A stretch of DNA of 64,000 nucleotides from assembly GCF_037038585.1 (NCBI RefSeq), contig NC_092520.1:4910001-4974000 (forward strand). The letters run 5' to 3'. The notes below the pieces were generated by a model that was not told where the DNA came from, made no database searches, and saw nothing but the letters and a program-made list of their open reading frames with translations. Both the position numbers and the translations under genes were made by a program. Origin of the DNA: Patagioenas fasciata (Eukaryota > Chordata > Aves > Columbiformes > Columbidae). Below are positions 13,297 to 23,100 of the stretch, piece after piece; positions within the stretch are counted from its first letter, which is position 1, and each line of letters begins with the position of its first letter.

Positions 13297-13719
13297 TCAA
13301 GAGCTGGACTGATCATCGCTGAGGTTGATCTGCTCCAGGATCTGGCTGTACCGCCGAGTGAGGGCTTTGGTGTTTTTGGTGAGGTCTGTCAGAACCTGCT
13401 GCAAGCCGTTGACATGATGGGACAGGCGCTCCTCCAGATTGCTGTCTGCACCCTCATCTAATGCTGTATCGGCAGTGGTGCTGTCCAAGGACGTGTCGAC
13501 AACGATGTCGGCGCTGTTTCGTCTCTGGTCGGTGACGCAGGCCAGGCCTTTCTCCACCACGGGCTTGATGGCCTTGAGGAGCTGGTAGCGCTCGTACAGG
13601 TCCGTGTGGCCACCCGCGGCCGGGGCCTCCCCCTCCTGCTGCGGGAAGACCCCTCGGAGCAGGCTGGGGAACATCACCTCCTGCTCCATCTTCTGGGTGG
13701 CCGAGAAGTACTGCTCCAT
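13297..13719 (-). CDS. THRSP: THRSP copy A (Spot 14), divergent C-terminal half
   Basis: Encodes a 140-residue Spot 14 protein, a small regulator of fatty-acid synthesis that in mammals partners MID1IP1 to act on acetyl-CoA carboxylase and is induced by thyroid hormone, glucose and insulin. The whole CDS lies in one exon, as in mammalian THRSP; after the stop a donor (exon end 13275, GTAAGA) starts a 3' UTR intron. Residues 1-75 are identical to copies B and C, including the family motif M-E-Q-E-V-M-F-P-S-L-L-R (11-22) and D-L-Y-E-R-Y-Q-L-L-K-A-I-K (40-52). From residue 76 it differs strongly: a longer acidic linker and a different tail ending D-D-Q-S-S-S, though the C-terminal helix (R-R-Y-S-Q-I-L-E-Q-I) is kept. 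The start was chosen because all four copies share it, 73-74 bases after a TATA-like box. Probably one of the two THRSP types known in chicken; alpha or beta cannot be settled here. Confidence 0.93.
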   Translation of the reverse strand: MEQYFSATQKMEQEVMFPSLLRGVFPQQEGEAPAAGGHTDLYERYQLLKAIKPVVEKGLACVTDQRRNSADIVVDTSLDSTTADTALDEGADSNLEERLSHHVNGLQQVLTDLTKNTKALTRRYSQILEQINLSDDQSSS

Positions 13720-13791
13720 GGCTCCCACAGCTCCGGCAGCGCTGGAATGAGCTCTTCTCGGGGTTCTGCCTGCTCCCCGTCCCCACCGAGG

Positions 13792-13801
13792 GCTTTTTAT
13801 T
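13792..13801 (-). promoter_or_regulatory. TATA-like box of THRSP copy A
   Basis: AATAAAAAGC on the minus strand, about 73 bases before the ATG. The same element, with the same spacing and identical flanks, precedes the other three THRSP copies, which supports a core-promoter role. It also resembles a polyadenylation hexamer, but its fixed position upstream of each gene makes TATA the better reading. Confidence 0.6.
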
Positions 13802-14050
13802 GTGACCGGGGCACGTCCCTCCCCTGCTGTCCCCTGCTGTCCCCTCCTGCCAGCCCTGGGCCAGGCTGTATGGCCATGGGGCCGGGCTTGGCTGCAGCCC
13901 AGCTGGGGCTCGGCCACGCCGTGTCCCTGGCTCTGTGTGATCTGTCCTGGAGCAGCCTCCCAATGGCCTTTGCCTGATCTGGACAGGGATCCAGCTGTGT
14001 CCCAATGCTGGGAGCGGGACGGCAACGAGGTGCTGAGGACCTCTCCTAAC

Positions 14051-14224
14051 ACATCCCATCCCATCCCATCCCATCCCATCCCATCCCATCCCATCCCATC
14101 CCATCCCGTCCCGTCCCGTCCCGTCCCGTCCCATCCCATCCCGTCTCGTCCCATCCTGTCCTGTCCCATCGTATCTCATATGCCATGCCATGCCATGCCA
14201 TGCCATGCCATGCCATGCCATCCC
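14051..14224. repeat. Pentamer minisatellite upstream of THRSP A: (CATCC)n then (CATGC)n
   Basis: About 174 bases of CATCC units, with a CGTCC variant block, passing into a CATGC block (14180-14224). It lies about 332 bases upstream of the copy A ATG, at the same place as the shorter tracts upstream of B and D. Confidence 0.95.
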
Positions 14225-14799
14225 ATCCCCACCTCTTTTGGGGCCCAGCAGAGTGGGTCCATCACCTGTCCCCAGGTCAGACAGGCTGCAGGCAGCACCA
14301 TGGGACAGCTGCCATGATCCGGGCAGTCTTGAGGAGGGAGGCAGCAGAATCAGGGTGTTTCTGTAGAGTCAGAGTCCCCCATGAGCCCTGCCCAGTCACC
14401 CTCCTTCTTCAGCGCTGCTCTGGGGGTCTCACACGGCCCAGCCTTGGCACAGGGCCTTGGTACCAACCCCTGCTGAAAGAAGAAGGTGCTGATGAACAGA
14501 TGGTATTGTCTGAAGGTGTTTGCCCATAACTGGTATTGTTATGGAGGAAGGTGACCCTCAGCTGGATTAAATAGTGACCAGGGAATTATAAAATACTGAG
14601 CAGGGAATTATAAAAGTGACTTTTAAAACCAAGAAAGTACTGGTAGCTCACCCGCCCTGTGATCTGTGCTGGGTGGTCAGGACTTCTTCGGTCTGCGAAG
14701 AGAAGATTTGGAATTCCTTACTTATGTAACAGTTTGGGGCAAAACTGTGCTTTATCCCTGGTTTTCCTGAGCCTGCACGCCCAGGTCACGCCTCTCTCC

Positions 14800-15444
14800 T
14801 TACCTGGATGTCATTAAACAGCTATAAATAAACCTGCCATCCTGATTGGCCTCAACCATGTGAAGGGAAAAGCTTCTATTTTGGGGCCAGAGTCCCCCTA
14901 CCATGCCAGAGAGGGGCTGATCCGCCCCGTCTGCCCTCGTCCTGCAGGGACCTGCATTGGGTTTTCCAAGGGCAAAGACCTTTCCAGTGACCACCTCGTG
15001 TCTCTTATCAGCCACGTCCTGCAGTGGTGGCCAGCAGCAGGGCACTGTGGGGCACTGACACGTCCCTGGGGACAGCCTGATGCAACGTCTGCCATGGGGG
15101 CAGCACGAGTTTCCCGTGGCACGGGGTGGGGGTCGGGACTGACTGGCCAGACAGGAGCTGGCAGAGAGGGGCCTGGGGTTCTGAGTGTCTGCAGGTGGCC
15201 CATAAGTCATCGGTGTGTCCTTCCAGCTGTCCCAGGTCACAGACCCTTGTGGGAACATCTCACGTCTCTTACCAGCCATGTTCAACAGTGACAGTGAGGG
15301 CTTCTCCACGTGTCCAGCTACGACGCTTCCCTGGGGCACCACCAACTTCCCCAGTGCCCAGGCTGAGCAAAAAGCCATTGATGGAGGTGACCACAGGCTT
15401 TCCTCACTGTGACCACCATCTTCTCCAGGGGACACACATCTCAT
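14800..15444 (-). other. Unrecognised 214-codon open frame in unit B
   Basis: An ATG-started open frame on the same strand as THRSP B, about 2.4 kb beyond its stop. The matching frame in unit D (28760-29404) is also open over 214 codons; in unit C it is shifted by one extra C near 24655. Its last codons overlap a consensus donor (CAG then GTAAGG), so it could be an exon, but two similar basic segments (G-K-R-R-E-M and D-K-R-H-E-V) are the only pattern in it and no family was recognised. Recent duplication alone could keep a chance frame open. Treat as hypothetical. Confidence 0.2.
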
Positions 15445-16779
15445 CCTTCAGCAACAGCCATGTAAGCCACCAGAGTGGCATCACCTCCACGGTCCTCATC
15501 TCAGTGGGAACCAATGTCCATCCATGCTTCATGGTTCAAAGGAAAGCGAGGAGCTCCAAGGGTGGTTTGGAGACCCCATGTCCATCTTGCAGCTCCACTT
15601 CTCCTCTAGCCTGTGCCATCATGCCCCAACCTGAGGTGGCATTGCAATGAGGACAGCTTAGCTTTCTCTCAGTATCCCCCTCATGTTTCACTGTTTCTGG
15701 CTAAGACAGAAGGCTGCAACCTTAGCAGGGCTGAGGAGCATCATGGTGGGCAGATCTGCTCGGATGTCCTCACACTGACTTTGGTATTTGGGTTGCCCAT
15801 ATATTTTGGAGAACATGGTGCTTGGCAGCTGCTTTCACAGCTGCTATGGTTGCCCTTTGTAGAAATGGAGAGATTTGGGGGTCAGGTCCTGTTTGGCCAA
15901 AACTGGACTGAACACCATGGGATGCACCCCACCTCCACTGGGCAGCAGCTGGCTGTCACCCCTGCAAGGACACACAGGTGACATTGCCTGGAGCCATGTG
16001 GACACAGAGCAGAGTGGAATTGATGCTGAGCCCCCCAGAAGGTGCAATGAGCTCCTCAGGTCTCTGTCACTGCAAATCCAGCACTTGGGAAAGAGTCCCC
16101 ACAACCACCATCCTCGTGGGGATCAGGTCCCCACCCGTGGCTGACGAAGGGGGAAAAGGCCACCACACTCATGTCCCCAGGTGTCCCCATGTCATCTCTG
16201 TCATCGCCTACTGTCAGATCTCCCATGTCTCTGCCTCCTCCTAACACCAGCAGCACTGTCCTTGTCCTTGCTCAAACCCACCCAAAATCCTTTCAGGTGT
16301 GGGGCAGTGTTGGATCCAGCCCCAGCTGCCCTCTCCTGAGTGCCCGTCCCCCACCACCTTCTGGCTACTTGGCCACACATGGCTGGGGACCATGTCCCCA
16401 CTTCTTGTGAATGGGGTGAACAAGCTCACATCCTAAGATGGTCTTGACAGCCAGGAGAACTGTCCAGAACAGGCAAGAGGAGATGGGTCTCACCAACATA
16501 ACCCAAACCTGGACACAGGGCTGGGATCCTGGAGGCTGGTGCTTTCCAGAGTGGTTGAGACCTGCAGCTCTTCTACCACTTGGGGACTTTCCTCAGGCTC
16601 AGCCCCACTTGGGGCAGATCTGGGTCAGAAACACCAACAGGCTGGGAAAAGGTGTGGGGAGCTGTGGGGCACGAGGCCAGACCAGTGGAGAGAGAGCCCT
16701 GGGGAGAACTTTGAAGAGGGTCCCGAATCCAATGACACTCTTGAGTGGTCTGATGTTTCCCACCTTCCCTTCCTGGTGC

Positions 16780-17015
16780 ACACCAGGGGGTTTGGGAAAA
16801 AGTTTGTAGGATGAGTGTGGTGAGGTAATGGAATAGGTTGCCTGGAGAATTTGGGGACAACCTGTCCCTGGAAGTGTTGAGGATCAAGTTGGATGGGGCT
16901 TTCAGCAACATGATATGATGAAATATGTCCCTGCAACCGCAAGGGGTATGGACTAGATGGTCTCTGAAGCTCCTTTCCATCCCAAACCATCTTGTGCCTT
17001 TGTGATTCTCTTTCC
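16780..17015 (+). mobile_element. CR1 LINE scrap inside unit B
   Basis: CR1 3' end with 'caaggggtatggactagatg' and 'gtctctgaagctcctttcca' at its terminus. The same insertion occupies the same place in units C and D, so it predates duplication of the unit. Confidence 0.75.
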
Positions 17016-17149
17016 CTTCAAAGTCCCCATCGTTGCATGACAAAGTCCCCTCCCAGCAGAGCCCGTGTCCCCTGCTCCACACCAGGTCACTCCCTGAGGG
17101 CTCCAGCCAGGGGAAAGCACCACACCAACAGCAGCTTCACAGGGCTCGT

Positions 17150-17155
17150 TTTATT
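17150..17155 (-). terminator. THRSP: Polyadenylation signal of THRSP copy B
   Basis: AATAAA on the minus strand, followed by a G/T-rich stretch (17105-17130). It sits about 660 bases beyond the copy B stop, after a 3' UTR intron whose donor is at 17799. The equivalent site is kept in C and D. Confidence 0.75.
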
Positions 17156-17817
17156 AGGAAAGATTGGGCGAAATGTCCCTTGGAGTCCAGGTACCAGCTG
17201 GAAAAGGGCTTGGCAATCACAGGAACCATTGGAGGTGGGGCCACCACGTGATGCCACCACCTTCGTGCTGCTCTTTGAAAATAAAGAGGAGGGTACGAGG
17301 TGGGCGGCTCTTCCAATGGACCCCCCAGCACCACCAGATGCTTCTTCCTATGAGGATAAGGCACCATCTGGGTCTTGGGTGGTCACACCTGTCACCAGTG
17401 TGTGGTTCCAGTGCTGGGAGATCAGCTGCTGCAGTGCCAGGAGGGTGATTTGGACTGGAGAAGAGCCCACGATGGTCAGTGATGGGGACGTCCTCTCCTT
17501 CGTGCCACCAGCACCCAACCTGCAATGGCAGCTGTCCTTAACCCCAAAGGCCATTCCAGGATGAGACCTGGTCCACCAGTCCCAGGTTCCTGGACCCTGA
17601 ATCCCCAGAGTCTCTGCACGGAGGGGTGGGATGAGTCCCCTCCTTCGGCATGGAGATCTGCTGGCGTTTGAGGGACAGACCCCATTTCAAGGCGCTTCCC
17701 GGGAGCTCCCCACCTCCCTGCAGTGTGCGGGATCTCCCCAGGGACATCAACCACCCCTTGCCCTTGTCCCTCCAGACTCCATGTCCCCCCAGCTCCTACC
17801 TGGTGTCCGGGGCAGGG

Positions 17818-18222
17818 TCACCAGCTGGGCTGTCCCTCGCTGGGGCTGATCTGCTCCAGGATCTGGCTGTACCTGCGCGTGAGGGCGTTGGTGTCCCTGG
17901 TGAGGTGGGTGAGGACCTGCTGCAAGCCGGCCAGGTGGTGGGACAGGCGCTCCTCCAGCTGGGCGTCCATGCTGTCATCGCTGTCGGCCGAGGACGCGTC
18001 AACAACTATGTCAGCGCTGTTTCGTCTCTGGTCGGTGACACAGGCCAGGCCTTTCTCCACCACGGGCTTGATGGCCTTGAGGAGCTGGTAGCGCTCGTAC
18101 AGGTCCGTGTGGCCGCCCGCGGCCGGGGCCTCCCCCTCCTGCTGCGGGAAGACCCCTCGGAGCAGGCTGGGGAACATCACCTCCTGCTCCATCTTCTGGG
18201 TGGCCGAGAAGTACTGCTCCAT
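17818..18222 (-). CDS. THRSP: THRSP copy B (Spot 14)
   Basis: Encodes a 134-residue Spot 14 protein identical in sequence to copy C, though their DNA differs at silent sites. Visible parts: the family motif M-E-Q-E-V-M-F-P-S-L-L-R (11-22), the helix D-L-Y-E-R-Y-Q-L-L-K-A-I-K (40-52), an acidic linker (about 71-87, S-A-D-S-D-D-S-M-D), and a C-terminal heptad-rich helix (88-124) of the kind used for dimerisation or pairing with MID1IP1. Single coding exon; exon end 17800 with donor GTAGGA begins the 3' UTR intron. Like the others it has a TATA-like box 73 bases before the ATG. Known role of the family: nuclear/cytosolic inducer of lipogenesis in liver and fat. It is the inner gene of the left palindrome arm, facing away from copy C. 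Intact and probably expressed, but expression is not shown here. Confidence 0.95.
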   Translation of the reverse strand: MEQYFSATQKMEQEVMFPSLLRGVFPQQEGEAPAAGGHTDLYERYQLLKAIKPVVEKGLACVTDQRRNSADIVVDASSADSDDSMDAQLEERLSHHLAGLQQVLTHLTRDTNALTRRYSQILEQISPSEGQPSW

Positions 18223-18293
18223 GGCTCCCACGCTCCGGCAGTGCTGGGATGGGCTCTTCTCGGGGTTCTGCCTGCTCCCCGTCCCCACCGAGG

Positions 18294-18303
18294 GCTTTTT
18301 ATT
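18294..18303 (-). promoter_or_regulatory. TATA-like box of THRSP copy B
   Basis: AATAAAAAGC on the minus strand at the same spacing from the ATG as in the other copies, within about 300 bases of promoter sequence shared by all four. Confidence 0.6.
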
Positions 18304-18555
18304 GTGGCCAGGGCACGTCCCTCCCCTGCTGTCCCCTGCCATCCCCTCCTGCCAGCCCTGGGCTGGGCTGGATGGCCGTGGGGCCGGGCTTGGCTGCAGC
18401 CCAGCTGGGGCTCGGCCACGCCGTGTCCCTGGCTCTGTGTGATCTGCCCTGGAGCAGCCTCCCAATGGCCTTTGCTTGATCTGGACAGGGATCCAGCTCT
18501 GTCCCAATGCTGGGAGTGGGGCGGCAAAGAGGTGCTGAGGACCTCTCCTGTCACA

Positions 18556-18653
18556 CCCCATCCCATCCCATCCCATCCCATCCCACCCCATCCCATCCCA
18601 TCCCATCCCATCCCATCCCATCCCATCCTATCCCATCCCATCCCATCCCATCC
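18556..18653. repeat. (CATCC)n minisatellite upstream of THRSP B
   Basis: About 98 bases of CATCC pentamers, 334 bases upstream of the ATG. It is the counterpart of the tracts at 14051-14224 and 25602-25661; unit C keeps only about 11 bases (21298-21308). Confidence 0.95.
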
Positions 18654-19128
18654 CCACCTCTCTCCAGGCTCAGGAGAATGGGTCCATCACCTGTCCCCAG
18701 GTCAGACAGGCTGCAGGCAGCACCATGGGACAGCTGCCGTGATCCAGGCAGTCTTGAGGAGGGAGGCAGCAGAATCAGGGTGTTTCTGTAGAGTCAGAGT
18801 CCCCCATGAGCCCTGCCCGGCCACCCTCCTTCTTCAGCGCTGCTCTGGGGGTCTCACACAGCCCAGCCTTGGCACAGGGACTTGGTACCAACCCCTGCTG
18901 AAAGAAGAAGGTGCTGATGAACAGATGGTATTGTCTGAAGGTATTTGCCCAAAACTGGTATTGTTATGGAGGAAGGTGACCCTCAGCTGGATTAAATAGT
19001 GACCAGGGAATTATAAAATAGTGAGCAGGGAATTATAAAAGTGAATTTCAAAACCAAGAAAGAGCTGGCAGTCCACCTGCCCTGTGATCTGTCCTGGTGG
19101 TCAGGACTTCTTCGGTCTGTGAGGAGAA

Positions 19129-21299
19129 GGGGATCCCATCCCACCTCATACCGTCCCTTCAGGCCTGATGCTCCCAGGGTCCCAGGCAGTCTGTCCATCT
19201 CCTGCCCCCCCAGTTTGGGCAGGCTGCAGGCTACAGTGCTGCGGGGGGGGTTGTCACCTCCCCCCACTCCTTGCTTCCATTTCTGGGGATGTGAATCCGC
19301 TGGGGACATTGAGTAACCCCTGTCTGCGCCTGCTGGTTTAGAGATGGCGTCAGCCACCAGTGTGGAGAATGTCACCGGGGACACAGTGACGCATGGGGGT
19401 CCTGTGTGGTACCCTGGGGACACGGCAGGGGGCAGGAATGAGAAAAAATGCTGAGGTGGAAAACTCCATCAGCCGCCACACGGAGCTGTCACTGCCCACA
19501 TGGAGCACAGATGATGCCACCACCAACACCTGCACCACCCCCAACCCCAGGGCAGAGGCCATGGCTGGGGCAATGGCCAGTGCTTTCTGTCCCCGTGTGT
19601 CACCATGGCATGTTGCAATCATGGAAGAACGTTCTATTTGGGGAAAGGCTGCAAGGTCTCTTGTCTCTTTTGCAATACTTGGTGGTGCCAGCTCTCTCAT
19701 TGCTCCCCCACGTGTCCCTGCCAGACGCCCATGCTGCTGCCCATCCTCTGTCCCCCTCACTTGTCCCCCCTGCAGCTTTAGTCCCTTCCAGGGTGTCCTC
19801 AGCCTTTCTGGGTGTCTTGCTGTGTGGCCAAGCAGTGCACCAAGGTGGGCAGGTGCTGTTGGCCCTGTGCTTTTGGGGTGTATGGGCCACCATGGAGGTT
19901 CACAGACATCCTAGTGTCCCCGCAGGGTGGGCACGGTGGGCCCTGAGGCCGGAGCTTCGCCGCGGGGTTCATGGAGGAAGCCAGTTTGCAGACTCTAGCG
20001 ACAGCCACATGTCTGGGGACACAGGGGCAGGTGTCATCCCAGGACAATGGAGGGTTGGGAGAAGACTTTCCCAAACACCAGGTCTGTGGCAGCAGAGACC
20101 CAAGGATCACATTGCACCTCCCAGGAGCGCCGATATCCCTGAGCATCTTCCTCCAGGCCTCCACCAAGGGCACTTGTTTCAGCTCAGCCCAGCCCCAGCC
20201 CCTCTCCCCCCGCTCCCACCATCGCTGTGGTGGTGGTCACTCCCCCCAGCCTCTCTTAGAAGGATGGAGGGGGGCTGCGTTTAGCTGATGGGGTCCCTGG
20301 AGGCATGGGGAGAATTTGGGGATGATTCATGTCCCAAAGACGGGGATCTGGAGAGTGACCTGGGGCTACAGATCCCCTGTAACCCCCCTGACCTTCTGCC
20401 CCAAGGGCTGAGTCACCTCAGGGGTATGACGCCAAAGACAGAACAAGGGAGCAGGGGGCAGAGTGGCCCCTGTGTCCCTCTGTCCCCCAAGCCCTGAAAT
20501 GTCTCTGCACTTCCCAGCACCTCTGCGGTGGCCCAGACCTACAACATGGCCAAGCTGCCGGCTGATGCCCGCATGGGGCCAGCAGCACCCACACACCTCG
20601 CTGCAGCGCTGTGTCCCATAGCAGGACACCCAGACATGCCGGGAACACGTGGGAGCGGACAACAGGAGCTGAGGGGACAACTCTGGTGAGGAGAGGGTGG
20701 GTGACAGTGGAGCACCTGGCTGTGACACGTGGGGGGCGTTGGAGAGATAGAAGCCACTGCTGAGGTTTGCAAGAGCGACAAGGGAACTTCTGGCCTTTCC
20801 CAAAATAGGACAGATTTCCCCGATTGCCACACGCCTCAGGGACATGCAGGGACAAGCAGCGCTGGCCGTTGCCCAAGCCATGGCCTCTGCCCCAGGATTG
20901 CGGTGGCAGAGCTGAGGGGGTGGCAGCTGTGGGCAGCAATGGCTCCCTGCCATGGCCACAGGAGTTTCACATCATGGCATCCGGTCCGTGTCCCTGTCTC
21001 TGCCCAGGGGAAGGGGATGTTTTTGGGGATCCCATGGCTGGGTACGACCTGGCTGACATGTCTCCAGGTCCCCCACGTGGGACCCCACGTTGCAGCTCAT
21101 CCCCAGTGGGATTTTCCATACGTCTGCAGAAGGGGTTGCTCAATGTCCCCAGAGGGTTCACGTCCCCAGCGCATGGCAGCAAGGAGAGGGCAGAAGTGAC
21201 AGCCCCCCCAGCACTGCTGCCGGCAGCCTGGCCAAACCGAGGGCAGGAGGTGGACACACTGCCTGGGACCGCGGGAGCATCAGTGCTGGGACAATGTGA
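19129..21299. repeat. Palindrome core between THRSP B and C
   Basis: The two sides are diverged inverted repeats of each other: 19160-19330 pairs with the reverse complement of 21110-21275, and 19555-19880 pairs with 20560-20895. The centre of symmetry is near 20.2 kb; about 20.0-20.45 kb shows no clear pairing. Divergence is greater than in the outer units. Open frames here are short of any recognisable motif. Confidence 0.7.
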
Positions 21300-21560
21300 T
21301 GGGATGGGAAGGAAGAGGTCCCGGGCATCTCCTCTCCTCACCACCCCACTCCCAGCATGGGGACACAGCTGGATCCCTGTCCAGATCAGGCAAAGGCCAT
21401 TGGGAGGCTGGGCCAGGACAGATCACACAGAGCCAGGGACAGGTGTGGCCAAGCCCCAGCTGGGCTGCAGCCAAGCCCGGCCCCATGGCCATCCAGCCCA
21501 GCCCAGGGCTGGCAGGAGGGGACAGCAAGGGACAACAGGGGAGGGACATGCCCTGGCCAC

Positions 21561-21570
21561 AATAAAAAGC
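21561..21570 (+). promoter_or_regulatory. TATA-like box of THRSP copy C
   Basis: AATAAAAAGC, its first base 82 bases before the ATG at 21643, in the promoter block common to all four copies. Transcription would start near 21590. Confidence 0.6.
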
Positions 21571-21642
21571 CCTCGGTGGGGACGGGGAGCAGGCAGAACC
21601 CCGAGAAGAGCCCATCCCAGCACTGCCGGAGCCGTGGGAGCC

Positions 21643-22047
21643 ATGGAGCAGTACTTCTCGGCCACCCAGAAGATGGAGCAGGAGGTGATGTTCCCCAGCC
21701 TGCTCCGAGGGGTCTTCCCGCAGCAGGAGGGGGAGGCCCCGGCCGCGGGCGGCCACACGGACCTGTACGAGCGCTACCAGCTCCTCAAGGCCATCAAGCC
21801 CGTGGTGGAGAAAGGCCTGGCCTGTGTCACCGACCAGAGACGAAACAGCGCCGACATCGTTGTTGACGCATCCTCGGCCGACAGCGATGACAGCATGGAC
21901 GCCCAGCTGGAGGAGCGCCTGTCCCACCACCTGGCCGGCTTGCAGCAGGTCCTCACCCACCTCACCAGGGACACCAACGCCCTCACGCGCAGGTACAGCC
22001 AGATCCTGGAGCAGATCAGCCCCAGCGAGGGACAGCCCAGCTGGTGA
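21643..22047 (+). CDS. THRSP: THRSP copy C (Spot 14)
   Basis: Encodes 134 residues, the same protein as copy B. Domains as there: N-terminal family motif (11-22), helix at 40-52, acidic linker, C-terminal heptad helix. Coding exon ends at 22065 with a GTAGGA donor after the stop; the non-coding second exon probably starts after the acceptor at 22345-22346 or 22410-22411 and ends near the polyadenylation signal at 22711. An upstream in-frame extension is open into the palindrome core, but the conserved start, the TATA-like box and lack of homology upstream argue against it. The gene's proximal promoter is intact, but its distal flank is missing (deleted between CATCC repeats), so its regulation may differ from B even though the protein is identical. 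Confidence 0.95.
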   Translation: MEQYFSATQKMEQEVMFPSLLRGVFPQQEGEAPAAGGHTDLYERYQLLKAIKPVVEKGLACVTDQRRNSADIVVDASSADSDDSMDAQLEERLSHHLAGLQQVLTHLTRDTNALTRRYSQILEQISPSEGQPSW

Positions 22048-22710
22048 CCCTGCCCCGGACACCAGGTAGGAGCTGGGGGGACATGGAGTCTGGAGGGACA
22101 AGGGCAAGGGGTGGTTGATGTCCCTGGGGAGATCCCGCACACTGCAGGGGAAGGGGAGCTCCTGGGAAGTGCCTTGAAATGGGGTCTGTCCCTCAAATGC
22201 CAGCAGATCTCCATGCTGAAGGAGGGGACTCACCCCACCCCTCTGTGCAGAGACTCTGGGGATTCAGGGTCCCCACGAACCTGGGGCTGGTGGACCAGGT
22301 CTCATCCTGGGATGGCCTTTGGGGTTAAGGACAGCTGCCATTGCAGGTTGGGTGCTGGTGGCACGAAGGAGAGGACGTCCCCATCACTGACCATCGTGGG
22401 CTCTTCCCCAGTTCAAATCACCCTCCTGGCACTGCAGCAGCTGATCTCCCAGCACTGGAACCACACACTGGTGACAGGTGTGACCACCCAAGACCCAGAT
22501 GGTGCCTTATCCTCATAGGAAGAAGCATCTGGTGATGCTGGGGAGTCCATTGGAAGAGCCGCCCACCTCGTACCCTCCTCTTTATTTTCAAAGAGCAGCA
22601 TGAAGGTGGTGGCATCACGTGGTGGCCCCACCTCCAATGGTTCCTGTAATTGCCAAGCCCTTTTCCAGCTGGTACCTGGACTCCAAGGGACATTTCCCCC
22701 AATCTTTCCT

Positions 22711-22716
22711 AATAAA
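22711..22716 (+). terminator. THRSP: Polyadenylation signal of THRSP copy C
   Basis: AATAAA followed within 25 bases by a G/T-rich element (22735-22755), conserved in B and D. It marks the end of the non-coding second exon. Confidence 0.8.
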
Positions 22717-22879
22717 ATGAACCCTGTGAAGCTGCTGTTGGTGTGGTGCTTTCCCCTGGCTGGAGCCCTCAAGGAGTGACCTGGTGTGGAGCAGGGGACA
22801 CGGGCTCTGCTGGGAGGGGACTTTGTCATGCAACGATGGGGAATTTGAAGGGAAAGAGAATCACAAAGGCACAAGATGG

Positions 22880-23100
22880 TTTGGTTTGGAAGGGGTCTTC
22901 AGAAACCATCTAGTCCAACCACCATGCCTTGGACAGAGACATTTTTCATTAGATGAGGTTGCTGAAAGCCCTGTCTAACCGGATCTTGAACCCTTTCAGG
23001 GATGGGGCAGCCACAAGTTCTCTGGGCAGCCTCTTCCAGTGTCTCACCACCCTCATCCGACAAAATTTCTTCTTGAATCCCCTGGTGTGCACCCAGAAGG
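22880..23100 (-). mobile_element. CR1 LINE scrap inside unit C, sequence unlike B and D
   Basis: Occupies the same site as the CR1 in units B and D, but its middle (about 22905-23085) reads as a different CR1 subfamily while the flanks stay closely similar. This suggests conversion by another CR1 copy. Confidence 0.75.

Larger units (their letters stand above)
13495..14705 (-). repeat. THRSP array, unit A (5' half of gene plus upstream flank)
   Basis: Homology with the other units runs from THRSP codon 75 through the promoter and minisatellite and across the upstream flank to a junction at about 14705, where the downstream end of unit B begins. On the other side, below 13495, similarity falls sharply and the 3' UTR is unrelated to those of B, C and D. 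Confidence 0.85.
14706..19128 (-). repeat. THRSP array, unit B (inverted relative to C and D)
   Basis: About 4.4 kb containing THRSP B, its 3' exon, an embedded CR1 and a downstream segment of about 2.3 kb. Read on the minus strand it aligns end to end with unit D (25086-29485) and, apart from a missing upstream flank, with unit C (21300-25085). Stop-to-end distances agree (about 3.0 kb in each), so internal indels are small. Confidence 0.9.

Noticed and set aside
13792-13801. AATAAAAAG upstream of each THRSP gene as a polyadenylation signal of a neighbouring gene
   Set aside because: Its fixed distance from each ATG and the presence of separate, better polyadenylation signals in the 3' exons fit a TATA-like role.
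19393-20284. Overlapping long frames in the palindrome core
   Set aside because: The mirrored side (20366-20959, minus) is open in a comparable but diverged way, without known motifs; GC-rich composition alone makes long frames likely.
20824-21642. In-frame open extension upstream of THRSP C (and similar ones through the pentamer repeats of A, B and D)
   Set aside because: All four copies share one ATG just downstream of a conserved TATA-like box; the extensions differ between copies, run through promoter or minisatellite and have no homology to THRSP proteins.
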